64,000 bases of DNA from an uncultured Maribacter sp. (GCF_947500985.1 NZ_CANMTX010000004.1:1-64000); one strand, 5' to 3'; shown: positions 54,018 through 64,000, counted from the stretch's first letter. The notes: generated by a model not told the origin, from the letters alone. Numbers and translations are program-made.

Positions 54018-55312
54018 TGCAGAAGTATTGGGGAATATTATTGGCATTGACTGTTATTGCATCATGCAAAGACGCCGATAATCAGAAAAATGACGTGGCT
54101 CAAAATGTTAAGGTCGTTGAAGTGCCAAAAGTGAATGAGAGATTTGGTTTTAATTTAGATGAATTCAATGTTAAGTTAGATACTATCAAATATGGCGATA
54201 GTTTTGGCGAATTAATGCAGAAGAACAAAGTCGACTACCCAAAGGTGTTAGCTATTTCAGAGAACTTCAAAGATAGTTTTGACGTTCGTAAAATTCGTGT
54301 AGGTAAGCCATACACTATTTTGCAATCTAAAGATACCACAGCACAAGCTCAGGTGTTTATTTATGAGAATGATCCAATTAATTATACGGTTGTAGATTTA
54401 CGCGATAGTGTAAATGTATATAAGGATAAAAACAAGGTTAAATTTGTTCAACGAGAAGTTTCGGGTGTAATTGAATCTAGTTTGTCAGAAGCTATATTAG
54501 AACAGGGCGTAGATTATAACGTTACGCATAACCTGGCTAATGTATATGCATGGACGATTGATTTTTCAAGATTACAAAAGAACGATAAGTTTAAGATTAT
54601 CTATAATGAGAAATTTATAAATGATACTGTATATGTGGGTGCAGAACCTATTGAAGCAGCATATTTTGAGCATAATGGCAAACCTATATATGCTTTCGCT
54701 TATGAAAATGATTCCTTAAGAAGTCTGGTTGATTACTTTGATGAGAATGCAAATAATTTAAGAAGAACTTTTTTAAGAATGCCTGTTGAGTATGGTAGAT
54801 TATCTTCTAGGTACAATCTTAAAAGAAGAATAAAATACTACGGTTACAAATTACGACCACATAAAGGAACGGATTATGCGGCGCCTATAGGTACGCCAAT
54901 TATGGCTACAGCAGATGGTACTGTTGTAGAGTCTACAAGAAGAGGTGGAAATGGTAAATATGTTAAGATCAGACATAATGGTACGTATTCAACACAGTAT
55001 CTACACATGAAAGCGCAAAAGGTAAAGAAGGGTGAGTTTGTGCGTCAAGGAGATGTAATTGGATGGATTGGTATGACTGGTAATACAGGTGGACCACATG
55101 TGTGCTATCGCTTTTGGAAGAATGGAAAACAAGTGGATCCTTTGCAAGAAGAACTTCCGCAGGCAGAACCTTTACATGACACATTAAAAGAAGAATATTT
55201 CGCGTATATAGCAACATATAAAGAACAGTTAGATTGTATAATCTATCCTAAAGTTTTAATAGAAGACGAAGAGGATTTACTAACACTTAATCAAGAAAAT
55301 GGCACTAAATAA
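54017..55312 (+). CDS. M23-family peptidoglycan metallopeptidase lipoprotein
   Basis: The 431-residue protein has a lipoprotein signal ending TVIASC (Cys17), an N-terminal domain of the kind found in MepM/YebA-type endopeptidases, and a C-terminal M23 domain with H282-x3-D286 ([15 protein letters not shown]). The second metal motif reads H361-V-C363 (GPHVCYRFW) instead of the usual HxH, replacing a zinc ligand by Cys. If active, it cuts peptide cross-links in the cell wall. Its ATG shares a base with the tryptophan dioxygenase stop, and its end overlaps pgi by 14 bases. Confidence 0.9.
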   Translation: MQKYWGILLALTVIASCKDADNQKNDVAQNVKVVEVPKVNERFGFNLDEFNVKLDTIKYGDSFGELMQKNKVDYPKVLAISENFKDSFDVRKIRVGKPYTILQSKDTTAQAQVFIYENDPINYTVVDLRDSVNVYKDKNKVKFVQREVSGVIESSLSEAILEQGVDYNVTHNLANVYAWTIDFSRLQKNDKFKIIYNEKFINDTVYVGAEPIEAAYFEHNGKPIYAFAYENDSLRSLVDYFDENANNLRRTFLRMPVEYGRLSSRYNLKRRIKYYGYKLRPHKGTDYAAPIGTPIMATADGTVVESTRRGGNGKYVKIRHNGTYSTQYLHMKAQKVKKGEFVRQGDVIGWIGMTGNTGGPHVCYRFWKNGKQVDPLQEELPQAEPLHDTLKEEYFAYIATYKEQLDCIIYPKVLIEDEEDLLTLNQENGTK

Positions 55313-56936
55313 AATAAACCCACAGCAAACTGATATTTGGAAGAAATTAACGGCTCATTATGAAGAAACTAAAGGTACGCACCTAAGAGGTTTGTTTTCT
55401 TCGGATGAAAAGAGAGCTGAAAAATTCACGTTACAGTGGAATGATTTCCTTTTTGATTATTCAAAGAACAGAATCTCAGAAGAGACAATGCGCATGTTGC
55501 TTAAATTGGCTGATGAGGTAAATTTAAAAGGAGCTATAAAAGATTATTTTGGAGGAGATCTAATTAACGAAACAGAAGGCAGAGCTGTTTTACATACAGC
55601 GCTTCGTGCTAAAAAGGATGATGTTGTTTTGGTTGATGGTGAAAATGTAATGCCAGAGATATATGAGGTAAAAGAACATATTAAAGAATTTACCAACTCT
55701 GTGATCAATGGCGAATTAAAAGGATATACAGGTAAAGTATTTACCGATGTAGTAAATATAGGTATTGGTGGATCTGATCTAGGTCCGGCGATGGTAACCG
55801 AAGCGTTAAAGTTTTATAAGAATCAATTATCAATACACTTCGTTAGTAATGTAGATGGTGATCATGTTCATGAAATCTTAAAAACATTAAATCCAGAGAC
55901 AACTTTGTTCGTGGTAGTTTCTAAAACTTTTACAACACAAGAAACATTAAGTAATGCGACCACCATTAAGAAGTGGTTTTTAAAGCACGGTACGCAAGAA
56001 GATATTGCAAAGCACTTTGCTGCGGTATCAACTAATAGCGAGAAAATTGCTGAATTCGGTATTGATGCTGCGAATGTATTCCCAATGTGGGACTGGGTAG
56101 GTGGTAGATTCTCATTATGGAGTGCAGTAGGTTTAACAATTGCTTTGGCGGTTGGTTACGATAACTTTGATGCAATGTTACAAGGTGCCAATGAAACCGA
56201 TGTACATTTTAAGGAAACTGAATTCTCAGACAACATTCCGGTTATAATGGCACTGATAAGTGTTTGGTATAATAACTTTTATGGTGCAGAGACTGAGGCT
56301 ATAATTCCTTATGCACAATATTTAAGTAGATTTTCAGCCTACTTACAGCAAGGTATCATGGAAAGTAATGGAAAAAGTGTAGATAGAGCTGGCAATAAAG
56401 TTGGCTACGAAACAGGAACTATTATTTGGGGAGAGCCGGGTACAAATTCTCAGCATGCATTTTTTCAGTTAATACACCAGGGTACTAAATTAATACCTAC
56501 AGATTTCATAGGTTTTAAAAATTCCTTACATGGCGATAAAGACCATCATAATAAATTGATGGCAAATTATTTCGCACAGACTGAGGCTTTAATGAATGGT
56601 AAAACAAAAGAAGAAGTAGTTGCTGAGTTAAAGACTAAAGATTTATCAGAATCTGAAATTAATAAGCTAGCTCCATTCAAGGTATTTACAGGTAACAAAC
56701 CTACCAATACTATTTTAATGGAAAAGTTGACTCCAAAAAGTTTAGGATCTTTAATTGCCTTATATGAGCATAAGATTTTTGTGCAAGGAGTGATTTGGAA
56801 CATATTTAGTTATGACCAATGGGGTGTAGAATTAGGAAAACAACTAGCTGGGACTATTCTTGATGATATTAACAATTCAGAAATTTCTGATCACGACAGC
56901 TCTACATTGAGACTTTTACAATATTTTAAGAAATAA
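55299..56936 (+). CDS. pgi: Glucose-6-phosphate isomerase
   Basis: The 545-residue enzyme interconverts glucose-6-phosphate and fructose-6-phosphate. Signature segments are [42 protein letters not shown], the active-site [17 protein letters not shown] and [18 protein letters not shown] with [10 protein letters not shown]. Length and order match E. coli Pgi (549). It is the last gene of the run with DUF3108, tryptophan dioxygenase and the M23 peptidase. Confidence 0.97.
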   Translation: MALNKINPQQTDIWKKLTAHYEETKGTHLRGLFSSDEKRAEKFTLQWNDFLFDYSKNRISEETMRMLLKLADEVNLKGAIKDYFGGDLINETEGRAVLHTALRAKKDDVVLVDGENVMPEIYEVKEHIKEFTNSVINGELKGYTGKVFTDVVNIGIGGSDLGPAMVTEALKFYKNQLSIHFVSNVDGDHVHEILKTLNPETTLFVVVSKTFTTQETLSNATTIKKWFLKHGTQEDIAKHFAAVSTNSEKIAEFGIDAANVFPMWDWVGGRFSLWSAVGLTIALAVGYDNFDAMLQGANETDVHFKETEFSDNIPVIMALISVWYNNFYGAETEAIIPYAQYLSRFSAYLQQGIMESNGKSVDRAGNKVGYETGTIIWGEPGTNSQHAFFQLIHQGTKLIPTDFIGFKNSLHGDKDHHNKLMANYFAQTEALMNGKTKEEVVAELKTKDLSESEINKLAPFKVFTGNKPTNTILMEKLTPKSLGSLIALYEHKIFVQGVIWNIFSYDQWGVELGKQLAGTILDDINNSEISDHDSSTLRLLQYFKK

Positions 56937-57009
56937 TTTTTAATACCGTAAAGTTCCTATCAAATGGATAACTATTTCATTTTCACTTAAATTGTGTTTG
57001 GTTTTTAGG

Positions 57010-57017
57010 TATTTTTG
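57010..57017 (+). promoter_or_regulatory. -7 box (TATTTTTG) upstream of TonB receptor gene
   Basis: An exact TAnnTTTG match lies 91 bases before ATG 57108. A second candidate, GACTTTTG at 57064-57071, lies closer to the gene. Between them AACGTTG occurs twice (57030-57036 and 57041-57047), a possible regulator site. Confidence 0.45.
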
Positions 57018-57107
57018 TCCTGCTGATTTAACGTTGTCTTAACGTTGGAGGTTTAAAAATAATTGACTTTTGCAGCAAGTTAAAAAACTAACAAATACTC
57101 GAAGAAA

Positions 57108-59810
57108 ATGAAAAAAATGTATTTTGCATTAGCGGCATTTTTAATGACCGTAACTGCTTTTTCACAAGGACCAATTACTGGTACTGTATTAGATGGCGAC
57201 TCAAATAGTCCGTTGCCAGGTGCTACAGTAATAGTAAAAGGAACAACAAATGGAACATCAACTGATTTTGATGGTAATTTTACAATTAACACAAGTTCTG
57301 CATCTGGAACTTTAGTAGTTTCTTACATTGGTTTTAATTCAAAGCAAATTGCTTTTACTGCTTCAGGAAATATTGGTTCTATTGTTTTAGAGCTTAATGC
57401 TGAAGAATTAGAAGGTGTTGTTGTAACTGGAATTTTAGATATAGCAAAGGATAGAGAAACTCCTGTAGCTGTTTCAACTATTAGAGCTGCTGAAATACAA
57501 GAAAAATTAGGATCTCAAGAATTACCTGAGATTCTTAAATCTACTCCTTCTATATATGCTACTAAAACAGGTGGTGGTTTTGGTGATGGTAGAGTTAACG
57601 TAAGAGGTTTTGATTCTAGAAACACTGCTGTAATGGTTAACGGTATTCCAGTTAACGATATGGAAAACGGTGCAGTATTCTGGAGTAACTGGTCTGGTTT
57701 AGGTGATGTTACTACTGCTATGCAAGTTCAAAGAGGTTTAGGTTCTTCAAAATTGGCAATATCATCTGTAGGTGGTACTATTAATGTTATTACAAAGTCT
57801 ACCGAACAAGAAGAAGGTGGTACCGTAACTTTAGGTGGTGGTAATGATGGCTACTTAAAAACTACTGTTGCATATAATACAGGAAAATCTGATAAAGGTT
57901 TTGCTGCATCTATTTTATTAGGTAGAACAGCAGGTGATGGTTATATTCAAGGAACGGAATTTGAAGGTTACAACTATTTTATTGGTTTGGGTTACGAGCC
58001 TAATGAAAAGCATAGTTTTCAATTTGTATTAACAGGTGCTCCTCAAGTTCACAACCAAAGAACATCAAGTTTCTTTAACGTGGCAACTTTAGCTGATCAT
58101 ATAGAATATGGTGCAAGATATAACTACAACGGTGGTACTTTAAATGGTGAAGAATTTGGTTGGAGAAGAAACTTCTATCATAAGCCTATTACTTCTTTAA
58201 CTTGGGAATGGAAAGCTTCTGAAAAATCAACATTATCAACTTCTGCTTACGCATCTTTTGGTCGTGGTGGTGGTACTGGTGATATTGGTTCAGGACCAGG
58301 CTTTGGTTTTGCTAGTTCTAGTAGATACAGAATACCAGCGACAGGGCAAGTTGATTATGATTTAATCTCACGTTTTAATGGTGGTGAAGCGGTTACTTTT
58401 TACGATGGTAACGATTACCAATTATCTGCAAATGATGACGGTGAATTCATTACAACTAGTTTTGGTGATGGTTTAACAAGAAGAGCGTCAATAAATTCTC
58501 ATAACTGGTTTGGTGTTATAGCTAACTTGAATACTCAAATCAATGAAAAGTGGAATTATGATGTTGGAGTGGATTTAAGAAGTTATAAAGGTATACACTA
58601 CAGAAGAGTGGATAATCTTTTAGGTGCTGACGGTTATTTTGATGATGATGATATCAACAATCCTAATCATGTTATACGTGCCGAAGATACTATTGATTCT
58701 GATTTTAGTTCAATATTGAATGTATTCAAGAGTATTGATGACGAAGAAAAAATTGATTACTACAATGATGGTCTAGTAAGATGGGCTGGTGCATTTGGTC
58801 AATTAGAATATACAGATGGTATAGTATCTGGTTTTGTTCAAGGAGGTATTTCTAATCAAGGATTTAAGAGAATCGATTATTTTAACTATTTAGATTCTGA
58901 TCCTTTACAAGAAACAGATTGGGAGAACATCTTAGGTGGTAACATTAAAGGTGGTGCCAATTTTAACTTGAACGAAGCAAACAATGTATTTGTTAACGCT
59001 GGTTACTATTCAAAACAACCTCAGTTTGATGCTGTTTACTTGAACTTTGTAAATGATTTGAACCCAGATTTGACTAATGAAAAGATTTTAGGTCTTGAGA
59101 TGGGTTACGGTCTTAATCTTGGTGACTTTAGAGCTAAAGTAAACCTATACAGAACTTCTTGGAAAGATAGATTTGTAACAATTGGGATTGAAACTCCAAC
59201 AGGTGATGAAGGTAATGCTAACATTAATGGTGTAGAACAAATTCACCAAGGTATTGAAATCGAAGCAGATTATCGTGCGTCAGAAGTTGTACAGTTTAGA
59301 GGTATGATATCTTTAGGTGATTGGGAATATGCTGGTAATGCAACTGGACAAGCCCTTGACGACGATAGAAATGTTATTGATCCAGATGTAACTTTATTCT
59401 TAGATGGTGTAAAAGTTGGTGATGCTGCACAGTTCACTACTAACCTAGAGATGATTGTAAGACCTATTGAAGGTCTTAAGATTAGTGGTAACCTTTATAA
59501 TGCATCAAGGTTATATGCATTCTTGAATGCTGAAGATTTTGATTCAGCTGATAATCAAGGTTCATTACGTTTACCAAGTTATACACTATTTGACTTAGGT
59601 GCTTATTATACTTTTGGTTTCGGAGGAAGCAACAAATTAAGTATTGCTGCTAACGTTAATAATCTTTTTGACACAGAATATATTGCTGAATCTTTAACAA
59701 ACACTTTTGCAGAAGGTAACGACTCTACGTTTAGAGGAATTTCTACGGATAACAAAGTCTTTTTTGGATTTGGAAGAACTTTTAACGTAAGTGCACGTTA
59801 TAGTTTCTAA
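57108..59810 (+). CDS. TonB-dependent receptor with carboxypeptidase-like domain
   Basis: The 900-residue outer-membrane receptor has a signal peptide (MKKMYFALAAFLMTVTAFSQ). A carboxypeptidase-like regulatory domain (about 22-105) has GTVLDGDSNSPLPGATVIVK and TSTDFDGNFTI. A TonB-box-like/plug segment has VNVRGFDSRNTAVMVNGIPV, and the barrel ends in the aromatic FNVSARYSF. No SusD-like partner follows, so it is not a classical SusCD pair. The substrate is unknown. It is followed by a perfect terminator. Confidence 0.92.
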   Translation: MKKMYFALAAFLMTVTAFSQGPITGTVLDGDSNSPLPGATVIVKGTTNGTSTDFDGNFTINTSSASGTLVVSYIGFNSKQIAFTASGNIGSIVLELNAEELEGVVVTGILDIAKDRETPVAVSTIRAAEIQEKLGSQELPEILKSTPSIYATKTGGGFGDGRVNVRGFDSRNTAVMVNGIPVNDMENGAVFWSNWSGLGDVTTAMQVQRGLGSSKLAISSVGGTINVITKSTEQEEGGTVTLGGGNDGYLKTTVAYNTGKSDKGFAASILLGRTAGDGYIQGTEFEGYNYFIGLGYEPNEKHSFQFVLTGAPQVHNQRTSSFFNVATLADHIEYGARYNYNGGTLNGEEFGWRRNFYHKPITSLTWEWKASEKSTLSTSAYASFGRGGGTGDIGSGPGFGFASSSRYRIPATGQVDYDLISRFNGGEAVTFYDGNDYQLSANDDGEFITTSFGDGLTRRASINSHNWFGVIANLNTQINEKWNYDVGVDLRSYKGIHYRRVDNLLGADGYFDDDDINNPNHVIRAEDTIDSDFSSILNVFKSIDDEEKIDYYNDGLVRWAGAFGQLEYTDGIVSGFVQGGISNQGFKRIDYFNYLDSDPLQETDWENILGGNIKGGANFNLNEANNVFVNAGYYSKQPQFDAVYLNFVNDLNPDLTNEKILGLEMGYGLNLGDFRAKVNLYRTSWKDRFVTIGIETPTGDEGNANINGVEQIHQGIEIEADYRASEVVQFRGMISLGDWEYAGNATGQALDDDRNVIDPDVTLFLDGVKVGDAAQFTTNLEMIVRPIEGLKISGNLYNASRLYAFLNAEDFDSADNQGSLRLPSYTLFDLGAYYTFGFGGSNKLSIAANVNNLFDTEYIAESLTNTFAEGNDSTFRGISTDNKVFFGFGRTFNVSARYSF

Positions 59811-59830
59811 TAATATAATTGCAATAAATA

Positions 59831-59862
59831 AAAACCCTGGCCGTATGGTCAGGGTTTTTTTA
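59831..59862 (+). terminator. Rho-independent terminator
   Basis: A 12-bp stem (59831-59842 with 59847-59858, one G-T pair) with a GTAT loop and T run lies after the TonB receptor gene. Confidence 0.9.
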
Positions 59863-59902
59863 TGCTCAAAATTCATTACATTTAAAACTTAAAATTAGAA
59901 CT

Positions 59903-60343
59903 ATGTACGAAATTATTCACATGCTACATTCATACTTGGCTTATATAGCGTTGGCTGTATTGATCTTAGCAGTTATCAATGCTATTTCAGGTCTAGTAGG
60001 GAAACGAATCTTTAATATGGGTAAAGATCTTAGATTAAGCCTTTTTGCGCTTATTTTGTGCCATATTCAATTATTGGTAGGGCTAATATTATATTTTGTT
60101 TCTCCAAGTGGATTAAGCGCAATACAAGAGTTCGGCATGGGTGGTTTAACTTCTGCTGCGCGTTTATTGGCAGTTGAACATCCTTTCATTAACATTTTAG
60201 CAATTGTGTCAATAACCATTGGTTGGTCAAGACATAAGAAATTTGTCGACGGAGCAAAAAAATTCAAGAGTATTGCTATTTTCTACACTATTGGTTTACT
60301 TCTTATTTTAAGTAGAATTCCTTTGGGACAGTGGTTTAATTAA
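59903..60343 (+). CDS. Four-helix membrane protein, cytochrome b-like
   Basis: The 146-residue protein has four predicted membrane helices and several histidines in or near them: HMLHSYLAYIAL, LILCHIQLLVGL, VEHPFINILAI and WSRHKKF. This pattern is compatible with a small heme-b membrane protein. Flavobacterial homologues are sometimes mislabelled ribosomal protein L27 or cytochrome B; no ribosomal motif is present. The heme-binding idea is inferred from the His pattern only. It is followed by a strong terminator. Confidence 0.72.
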   Translation: MYEIIHMLHSYLAYIALAVLILAVINAISGLVGKRIFNMGKDLRLSLFALILCHIQLLVGLILYFVSPSGLSAIQEFGMGGLTSAARLLAVEHPFINILAIVSITIGWSRHKKFVDGAKKFKSIAIFYTIGLLLILSRIPLGQWFN

Positions 60344-60367
60344 GATTGTAATATTTAAAAAGATTTT

Positions 60368-60404
60368 AAAGAACCTAATATATTAATATTAGGTTCTTTT
60401 TTTT
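60368..60404 (+). terminator. Rho-independent terminator
   Basis: A 14-bp perfect stem (60368-60381 with 60386-60399) with an ATTA loop and a T run. It touches the 3' end of the convergent nuclease-like gene. Confidence 0.9.
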
Positions 60405-61440
60405 AATGAACTTTTTTAATGAGGTGTAGGTATACAGGAAAGTGGTCGCTATACCCACCAATATAACTTCCGCCTGCATAAGTCCGTAAAGGGTAACCTT
60501 TATATTTTCCTTTTGGATCCATTAAATATTCTGGAGTGAATATACCCACCTTCCAATAACTATAACTTTCTCTTTCATTATCTATAAGGGTTGCTGTCAT
60601 GTATAGCTGGTCAAATAAATTCCATTTATCACGGTAGGCTAAAGAACCTCTTCCTTTTTTATAAAGTTTTTCCATAGGTCCGTAGAGGCTTAGTGAGTCC
60701 AGATTCTTAGAATTTTTTTCAACCTGTAATATCTTTTTAAAACTCGGGTCTATAGGGTCATCGTTAAAATCTCCCATGCTTATAATTTTGGCATCGATGT
60801 TTTGGCTTTGAACAGAATCTATAATACGCTTGTTTAGTTTAGCGGCTTCTAATCTAAAAGGCCTACTTCTAGCCTCACCACCACTTCTAGAAGGCCAATG
60901 GTTTACGATGAAGTAAACCTTTTCATTATCTAACAATCCTTCTACAATAAGTTGATCTCTGGTGTAATCTCGTTTTCCTTCAAGGTTAAACAATAGCAAT
61001 CTATGGCTATTGAAATTAACAGGTACGAAGGCACTTTTTTTATATAGAAGTGCGACGTCTATACCTCGTTCATCAGGAGATTCAAAATGTACAATACCGT
61101 AATTGAACTTTGCTAAATTCTTATGATGTACCAAATCTTCAAGTACACCTAGGTTTTCTACTTCACAAACTCCTACAATATCTGGTGCCGTTTTATTATC
61201 GGTAGAGCCAATTTCAGAAATTACCTTTGACATATTTTCTAATTTGTTCAGATAGCGTTCTTCTGTCCATTTGTCTTTTCCTTCGGGGGTTCTATCACCA
61301 TCAAAAATTAAAGTATCATTTTTAGTATCAAATAAATTCTCTAGATTATAGAAAGCAACGGTTCTAATTTGATAAGCATCAGCTTCTTGGGCACATGTAA
61401 ATAATGAGGAAAAGAAGCAGATTAGAAGTAGTAATCGCAT
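60403..61440 (-). CDS. Secreted endonuclease/exonuclease/phosphatase family protein
   Basis: The 345-residue protein has a signal peptide (MRLLLLICFFSSLFTCAQ) and an EEP-fold domain with all main motifs: YNLENLFD, GVCEVENL, DERGIDVALLYK, NHWPSRSGG, GDFNDDP and SDHFPVY. Secreted EEP proteins in Bacteroidota are usually nucleases or phosphodiesterases acting on extracellular DNA. It is divergent, by 107 bases, from a TonB receptor gene, a common association that suggests uptake of nucleotide or phosphate products. The substrate is not proven. Confidence 0.88.
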   Translation of the reverse strand: MRLLLLICFFSSLFTCAQEADAYQIRTVAFYNLENLFDTKNDTLIFDGDRTPEGKDKWTEERYLNKLENMSKVISEIGSTDNKTAPDIVGVCEVENLGVLEDLVHHKNLAKFNYGIVHFESPDERGIDVALLYKKSAFVPVNFNSHRLLLFNLEGKRDYTRDQLIVEGLLDNEKVYFIVNHWPSRSGGEARSRPFRLEAAKLNKRIIDSVQSQNIDAKIISMGDFNDDPIDPSFKKILQVEKNSKNLDSLSLYGPMEKLYKKGRGSLAYRDKWNLFDQLYMTATLIDNERESYSYWKVGIFTPEYLMDPKGKYKGYPLRTYAGGSYIGGYSDHFPVYLHLIKKVH

Positions 61441-61547
61441 TATTGAGGGTATTTTATCTTAATTATAAGCGAGTATACGGAAATTTCACGTTAATTATTT
61501 CTTAAATAGTATCTTAATAGCTCATTAGTAGGTCCTTAAGAAATAGA

Positions 61548-64000
61548 ATGATTAAGCATACCCTTTTTTTATTACTATTTGTTAAAATATGTTTCTTACA
61601 TGCTCAAAGTGCAACGACAATTTCGGGGGTAATAAAAGAAAGAGTTAAAAGTGAGGTAATTTCCAATGCAGAAGTAGTCTTAGAAGGAGAATTTACACCG
61701 ATAACTACTAATGAATTAGGAGAATTTAAATTAATTACTTCTAATAAAGGAGATTTTATACTTCAAATTTCTACTCCCGATTTTGATAGTAAAAGAATAC
61801 CTGTATTTCTTGATGACAATAATATTGACTTAGGCATCATTTTTTTGGAAATGGATATGACTGTAGAAAAATCTATAAATCTCATTAATATTACTGATGA
61901 CGAGTTATTAGATGATGAGATCAATTCTAACGCACTCGCGTTACTACAATCAACAAAGGATATTTTTCTAAACAGGGCGGCTTTTGATTTTGGTCAGGCA
62001 TTTTTTAGGGTAAGAGGATATGATTCTCAATATGGTGAAGTACACTTAAACGGCTTGCCAATGAATAAAATGTACGATGGCAGACCACAGTGGAATAACT
62101 GGGGCGGATTAAATGATGTAATCAGAAATCAACAATATGCGAATGGTTTAGAAGCATCAGATTTTACTTTTGGAGGAATTTTAGGGAACACAAACATAGA
62201 TTTGCGACCATCTGGGTTAAGACCAGGCACTCGACTATCTTCATCTTTATCAAATAGAACATATAGTGGCAGACTTATGGCTACTTATAATTCAGGAGTT
62301 AAAAATGAGAAATTCGCTTATATTGTTTCGGCATCTCGCCGCTGGGCAAAAGAAGGATATATGGATGGTACTTTGTATGATTCGTATTCTGTTTATGGTT
62401 CGTTCGAGTATCTTTTAAATGAAAAAAATACAATTTCAGCCACTGCAATATTAGCATCAAATAGAAGAGGACGGTCTTCTGCAATCACAGAAGAAGTACA
62501 AGAAATTCAGGGAAACAGATATAACCCATATGCCGGTATTCAAAACGGAAAAATTAGAAATTCTAGAGAGCGGCATATTCGCGAACCATTGTTCTTATTA
62601 AACTATCATCATGAGTCTAAAAGTTTGCAAATAAATGCGGGTTTAGGCTATCAAACTGGTGTGTATAAGAGAAGTCGTTTAGGGTATTATAATGCTCCAA
62701 ATCCTGATCCTACATACTACCGTTATTTACCTAGTTTTTATTTGAACTCCCCAATCGGCGCAAATTTCGAAAGTGCTATACAAGCAGAAGAAGGTTTTAT
62801 AGAAAACCCTCAATTAGATTGGGGAAATATATACAAAGCAAATACAAGTATAAGTCAAAATGGAGAAGCGGCTTATGTACTTTACGATGATACCACAAAA
62901 GATAATCAGATTACTGCGAGGGCTACTGCAAATATAAATATTGATAGTCATTTGAAACTTGATTTAGGTGTAACAAACAGGCAGCTAAATTCTAAAAACT
63001 ATGCTCAAATAAATGATTTGTTAGGGGCAGCGTATCATCGTGATATCGATACGTTTTCAGAAACCTTAAACGATGTTTCATCTGAAGTAAATAAAGGTAA
63101 TGGTGCGGTTTTTAATTACAATTATAATTTAAAAGGAAGCAATAGCGATGTCTATACTCAGATAAACGCACATTATAATAAAGTAAAGGCGTTTGTGTCT
63201 GGTAAGTATGCTATCGTTAATTACCAAAGAGAAGGTTTGTTTATGAATGAACGTTTTATAGATAATTCGTTCGGGGAGAGTGAGCAGGTGAAATTTTCAA
63301 ATTGGTCATTAAAATCAGGAGCATCTTATACAATAACAGGTAGGCATTGGGTATCTGTTAATGCCGCGATGATAAATAGAGCACCTGTTCTACAAAATGT
63401 ATTTATAAACCCTAGGGAGAACAATACTGTAGTCCCCAATTTACAAAGCGAAACCTTAACTAGTGTAGATGTTAACTATTTTCTTAGAATGCCAAAATTA
63501 ACGGGCAGATTTACAGGATTTTATACTCGTTTTCAAAATACCACCGATGTAAATTTCTTCTTCGTTGATTCGGGTGTTGGCTCAGATTTCGTACAAGAAG
63601 TACTCACTGATTTAGATAAATTACATATGGGTATTGAGCTTGGTTTGGAATACCAAGTATCTAGCGCGGTTAAATTATCATTAGTTGGCTCTGTGGCAAA
63701 ACATGAATATGCAAGTAACCCATTTGTGACAATTAATTTTGATACAGCAGGTGCAGCCGAAGATTTAATTGATATTTCTGGTTCTAAGTTTTTGGGGCAA
63801 TCTGCAGTTAAAGATTATAAGCTGGCGCAAGGTCCGCAGAAAGCAATTGCGGTAGGTATAGAATATAGAGATCCAAAATATTGGTGGGTAAGCGCTTCGG
63901 CAAACTATCTCGCAAATAACTATGCAAATATTTCTACGATAACCAGAACCCAGAGTTTTTTAATCGATCCAGAAACCCAGTTAAGATTTCCTGATGCGAC
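61548..64000 (+). CDS. TonB-dependent receptor, 3' end beyond window
   Basis: The reading frame is open from ATG 61548 to the window edge without a stop (817 codons seen), so the gene is truncated by the window, not broken. There is a signal peptide (MIKHTLFLLLFVKICFLHAQ). The carboxypeptidase-like regulatory domain follows with ISGVIKERVKSEVISNAEVV. The plug has FFRVRGYDSQYGEVHLNGLP and WNNWGGLNDVIRNQQY, and a long stretch of barrel strands comes after. The last strands lie outside. It is divergent from the EEP nuclease-like gene, which suggests a joint role. Confidence 0.88.
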   Translation, partial: MIKHTLFLLLFVKICFLHAQSATTISGVIKERVKSEVISNAEVVLEGEFTPITTNELGEFKLITSNKGDFILQISTPDFDSKRIPVFLDDNNIDLGIIFLEMDMTVEKSINLINITDDELLDDEINSNALALLQSTKDIFLNRAAFDFGQAFFRVRGYDSQYGEVHLNGLPMNKMYDGRPQWNNWGGLNDVIRNQQYANGLEASDFTFGGILGNTNIDLRPSGLRPGTRLSSSLSNRTYSGRLMATYNSGVKNEKFAYIVSASRRWAKEGYMDGTLYDSYSVYGSFEYLLNEKNTISATAILASNRRGRSSAITEEVQEIQGNRYNPYAGIQNGKIRNSRERHIREPLFLLNYHHESKSLQINAGLGYQTGVYKRSRLGYYNAPNPDPTYYRYLPSFYLNSPIGANFESAIQAEEGFIENPQLDWGNIYKANTSISQNGEAAYVLYDDTTKDNQITARATANINIDSHLKLDLGVTNRQLNSKNYAQINDLLGAAYHRDIDTFSETLNDVSSEVNKGNGAVFNYNYNLKGSNSDVYTQINAHYNKVKAFVSGKYAIVNYQREGLFMNERFIDNSFGESEQVKFSNWSLKSGASYTITGRHWVSVNAAMINRAPVLQNVFINPRENNTVVPNLQSETLTSVDVNYFLRMPKLTGRFTGFYTRFQNTTDVNFFFVDSGVGSDFVQEVLTDLDKLHMGIELGLEYQVSSAVKLSLVGSVAKHEYASNPFVTINFDTAGAAEDLIDISGSKFLGQSAVKDYKLAQGPQKAIAVGIEYRDPKYWWVSASANYLANNYANISTITRTQSFLIDPETQLRFPDA

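Overview
The window looks like chromosomal DNA of a Flavobacteriaceae member (Bacteroidota), probably a marine genus related to Maribacter or Zobellia. The base composition is AT-rich. Genes lack strong Shine-Dalgarno sites, and several starts are preceded by the Bacteroidota -7 box TAnnTTTG. Other indicators are carboxypeptidase-like-domain TonB receptors, NADP glutamate dehydrogenase, a KMSKR-type isoleucyl-tRNA synthetase and many flavobacterial 'hypothetical' lipoproteins. I saw no rRNA, tRNA, insertion sequence, prophage or CRISPR array. This is mostly core and metabolic genome rather than an obvious island.

Layout. 1-4.1 kb: an 11-copy heptamer repeat, an AlbA_2-domain protein, and a fructokinase/amylosucrase pair for intracellular sucrose use. 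4.3-8.3 kb: an SPFH-GYF_2 protein, a double zinc-ribbon membrane protein and a PPP-type phosphatase in tight order, then an acyl-ACP desaturase. 8.4-15.2 kb: mostly minus-strand genes, including a membrane-anchored helix-hairpin-helix protein, an OmpA-like protein, an ALDH7 dehydrogenase, DUF1304, 3-hydroxyanthranilate dioxygenase, two CAP-domain lipoproteins and CvpA. 15.3-20.3 kb: glycerol catabolism (glpK, glpD) converging on gpsA. 20.4-26 kb: a lipoprotein, DUF421, AraC/PhyH and a SulP transporter. 26-31 kb: a lactonase, thioredoxin, a broken DsbA-family gene, cytochrome c, a YheT-like hydrolase and nitronate monooxygenase. 31-41 kb: regulators, small enzymes, a Cys/Met-metabolism PLP enzyme, gdhA, recO and a heme/iron-type TonB receptor. 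41-52 kb: an 11-mer-repeat lipoprotein, the ileS-traR/dksA-like-hypothetical-lspA run, a 5-formyl-THF cyclo-ligase, uvrC and a patatin-barrel protein. 52-57 kb: a tight DUF3108-tryptophan dioxygenase-M23 peptidase-pgi operon. 57-64 kb: a TonB receptor, a small membrane protein, a secreted nuclease-like EEP protein, and a divergent TonB receptor that runs off the end of the window.

How genes work together. Glycerol is phosphorylated and oxidised (GlpK, GlpD), while GpsA makes glycerol-3-phosphate for lipids. Two separated genes give the first (tryptophan dioxygenase) and a late (3-hydroxyanthranilate dioxygenase) step of the kynurenine route; the steps between are not in this window. Sucrose can be split by amylosucrase and its fructose phosphorylated next door.

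The most interesting items are two structured intergenic candidates for small RNAs that share a tail just before a terminator (about 10186-10304 and 52064-52164). Others are the SPFH/zinc-ribbon/phosphatase module, a DsbA-family gene with both an in-frame TAA and a lost active-site cysteine, five convergent gene pairs that share one palindromic TTAA, an M23 peptidase with HxC in place of HxH, and two unlisted membrane micro-ORFs. I do not see a convincing large undescribed system. These are smaller, testable leads.
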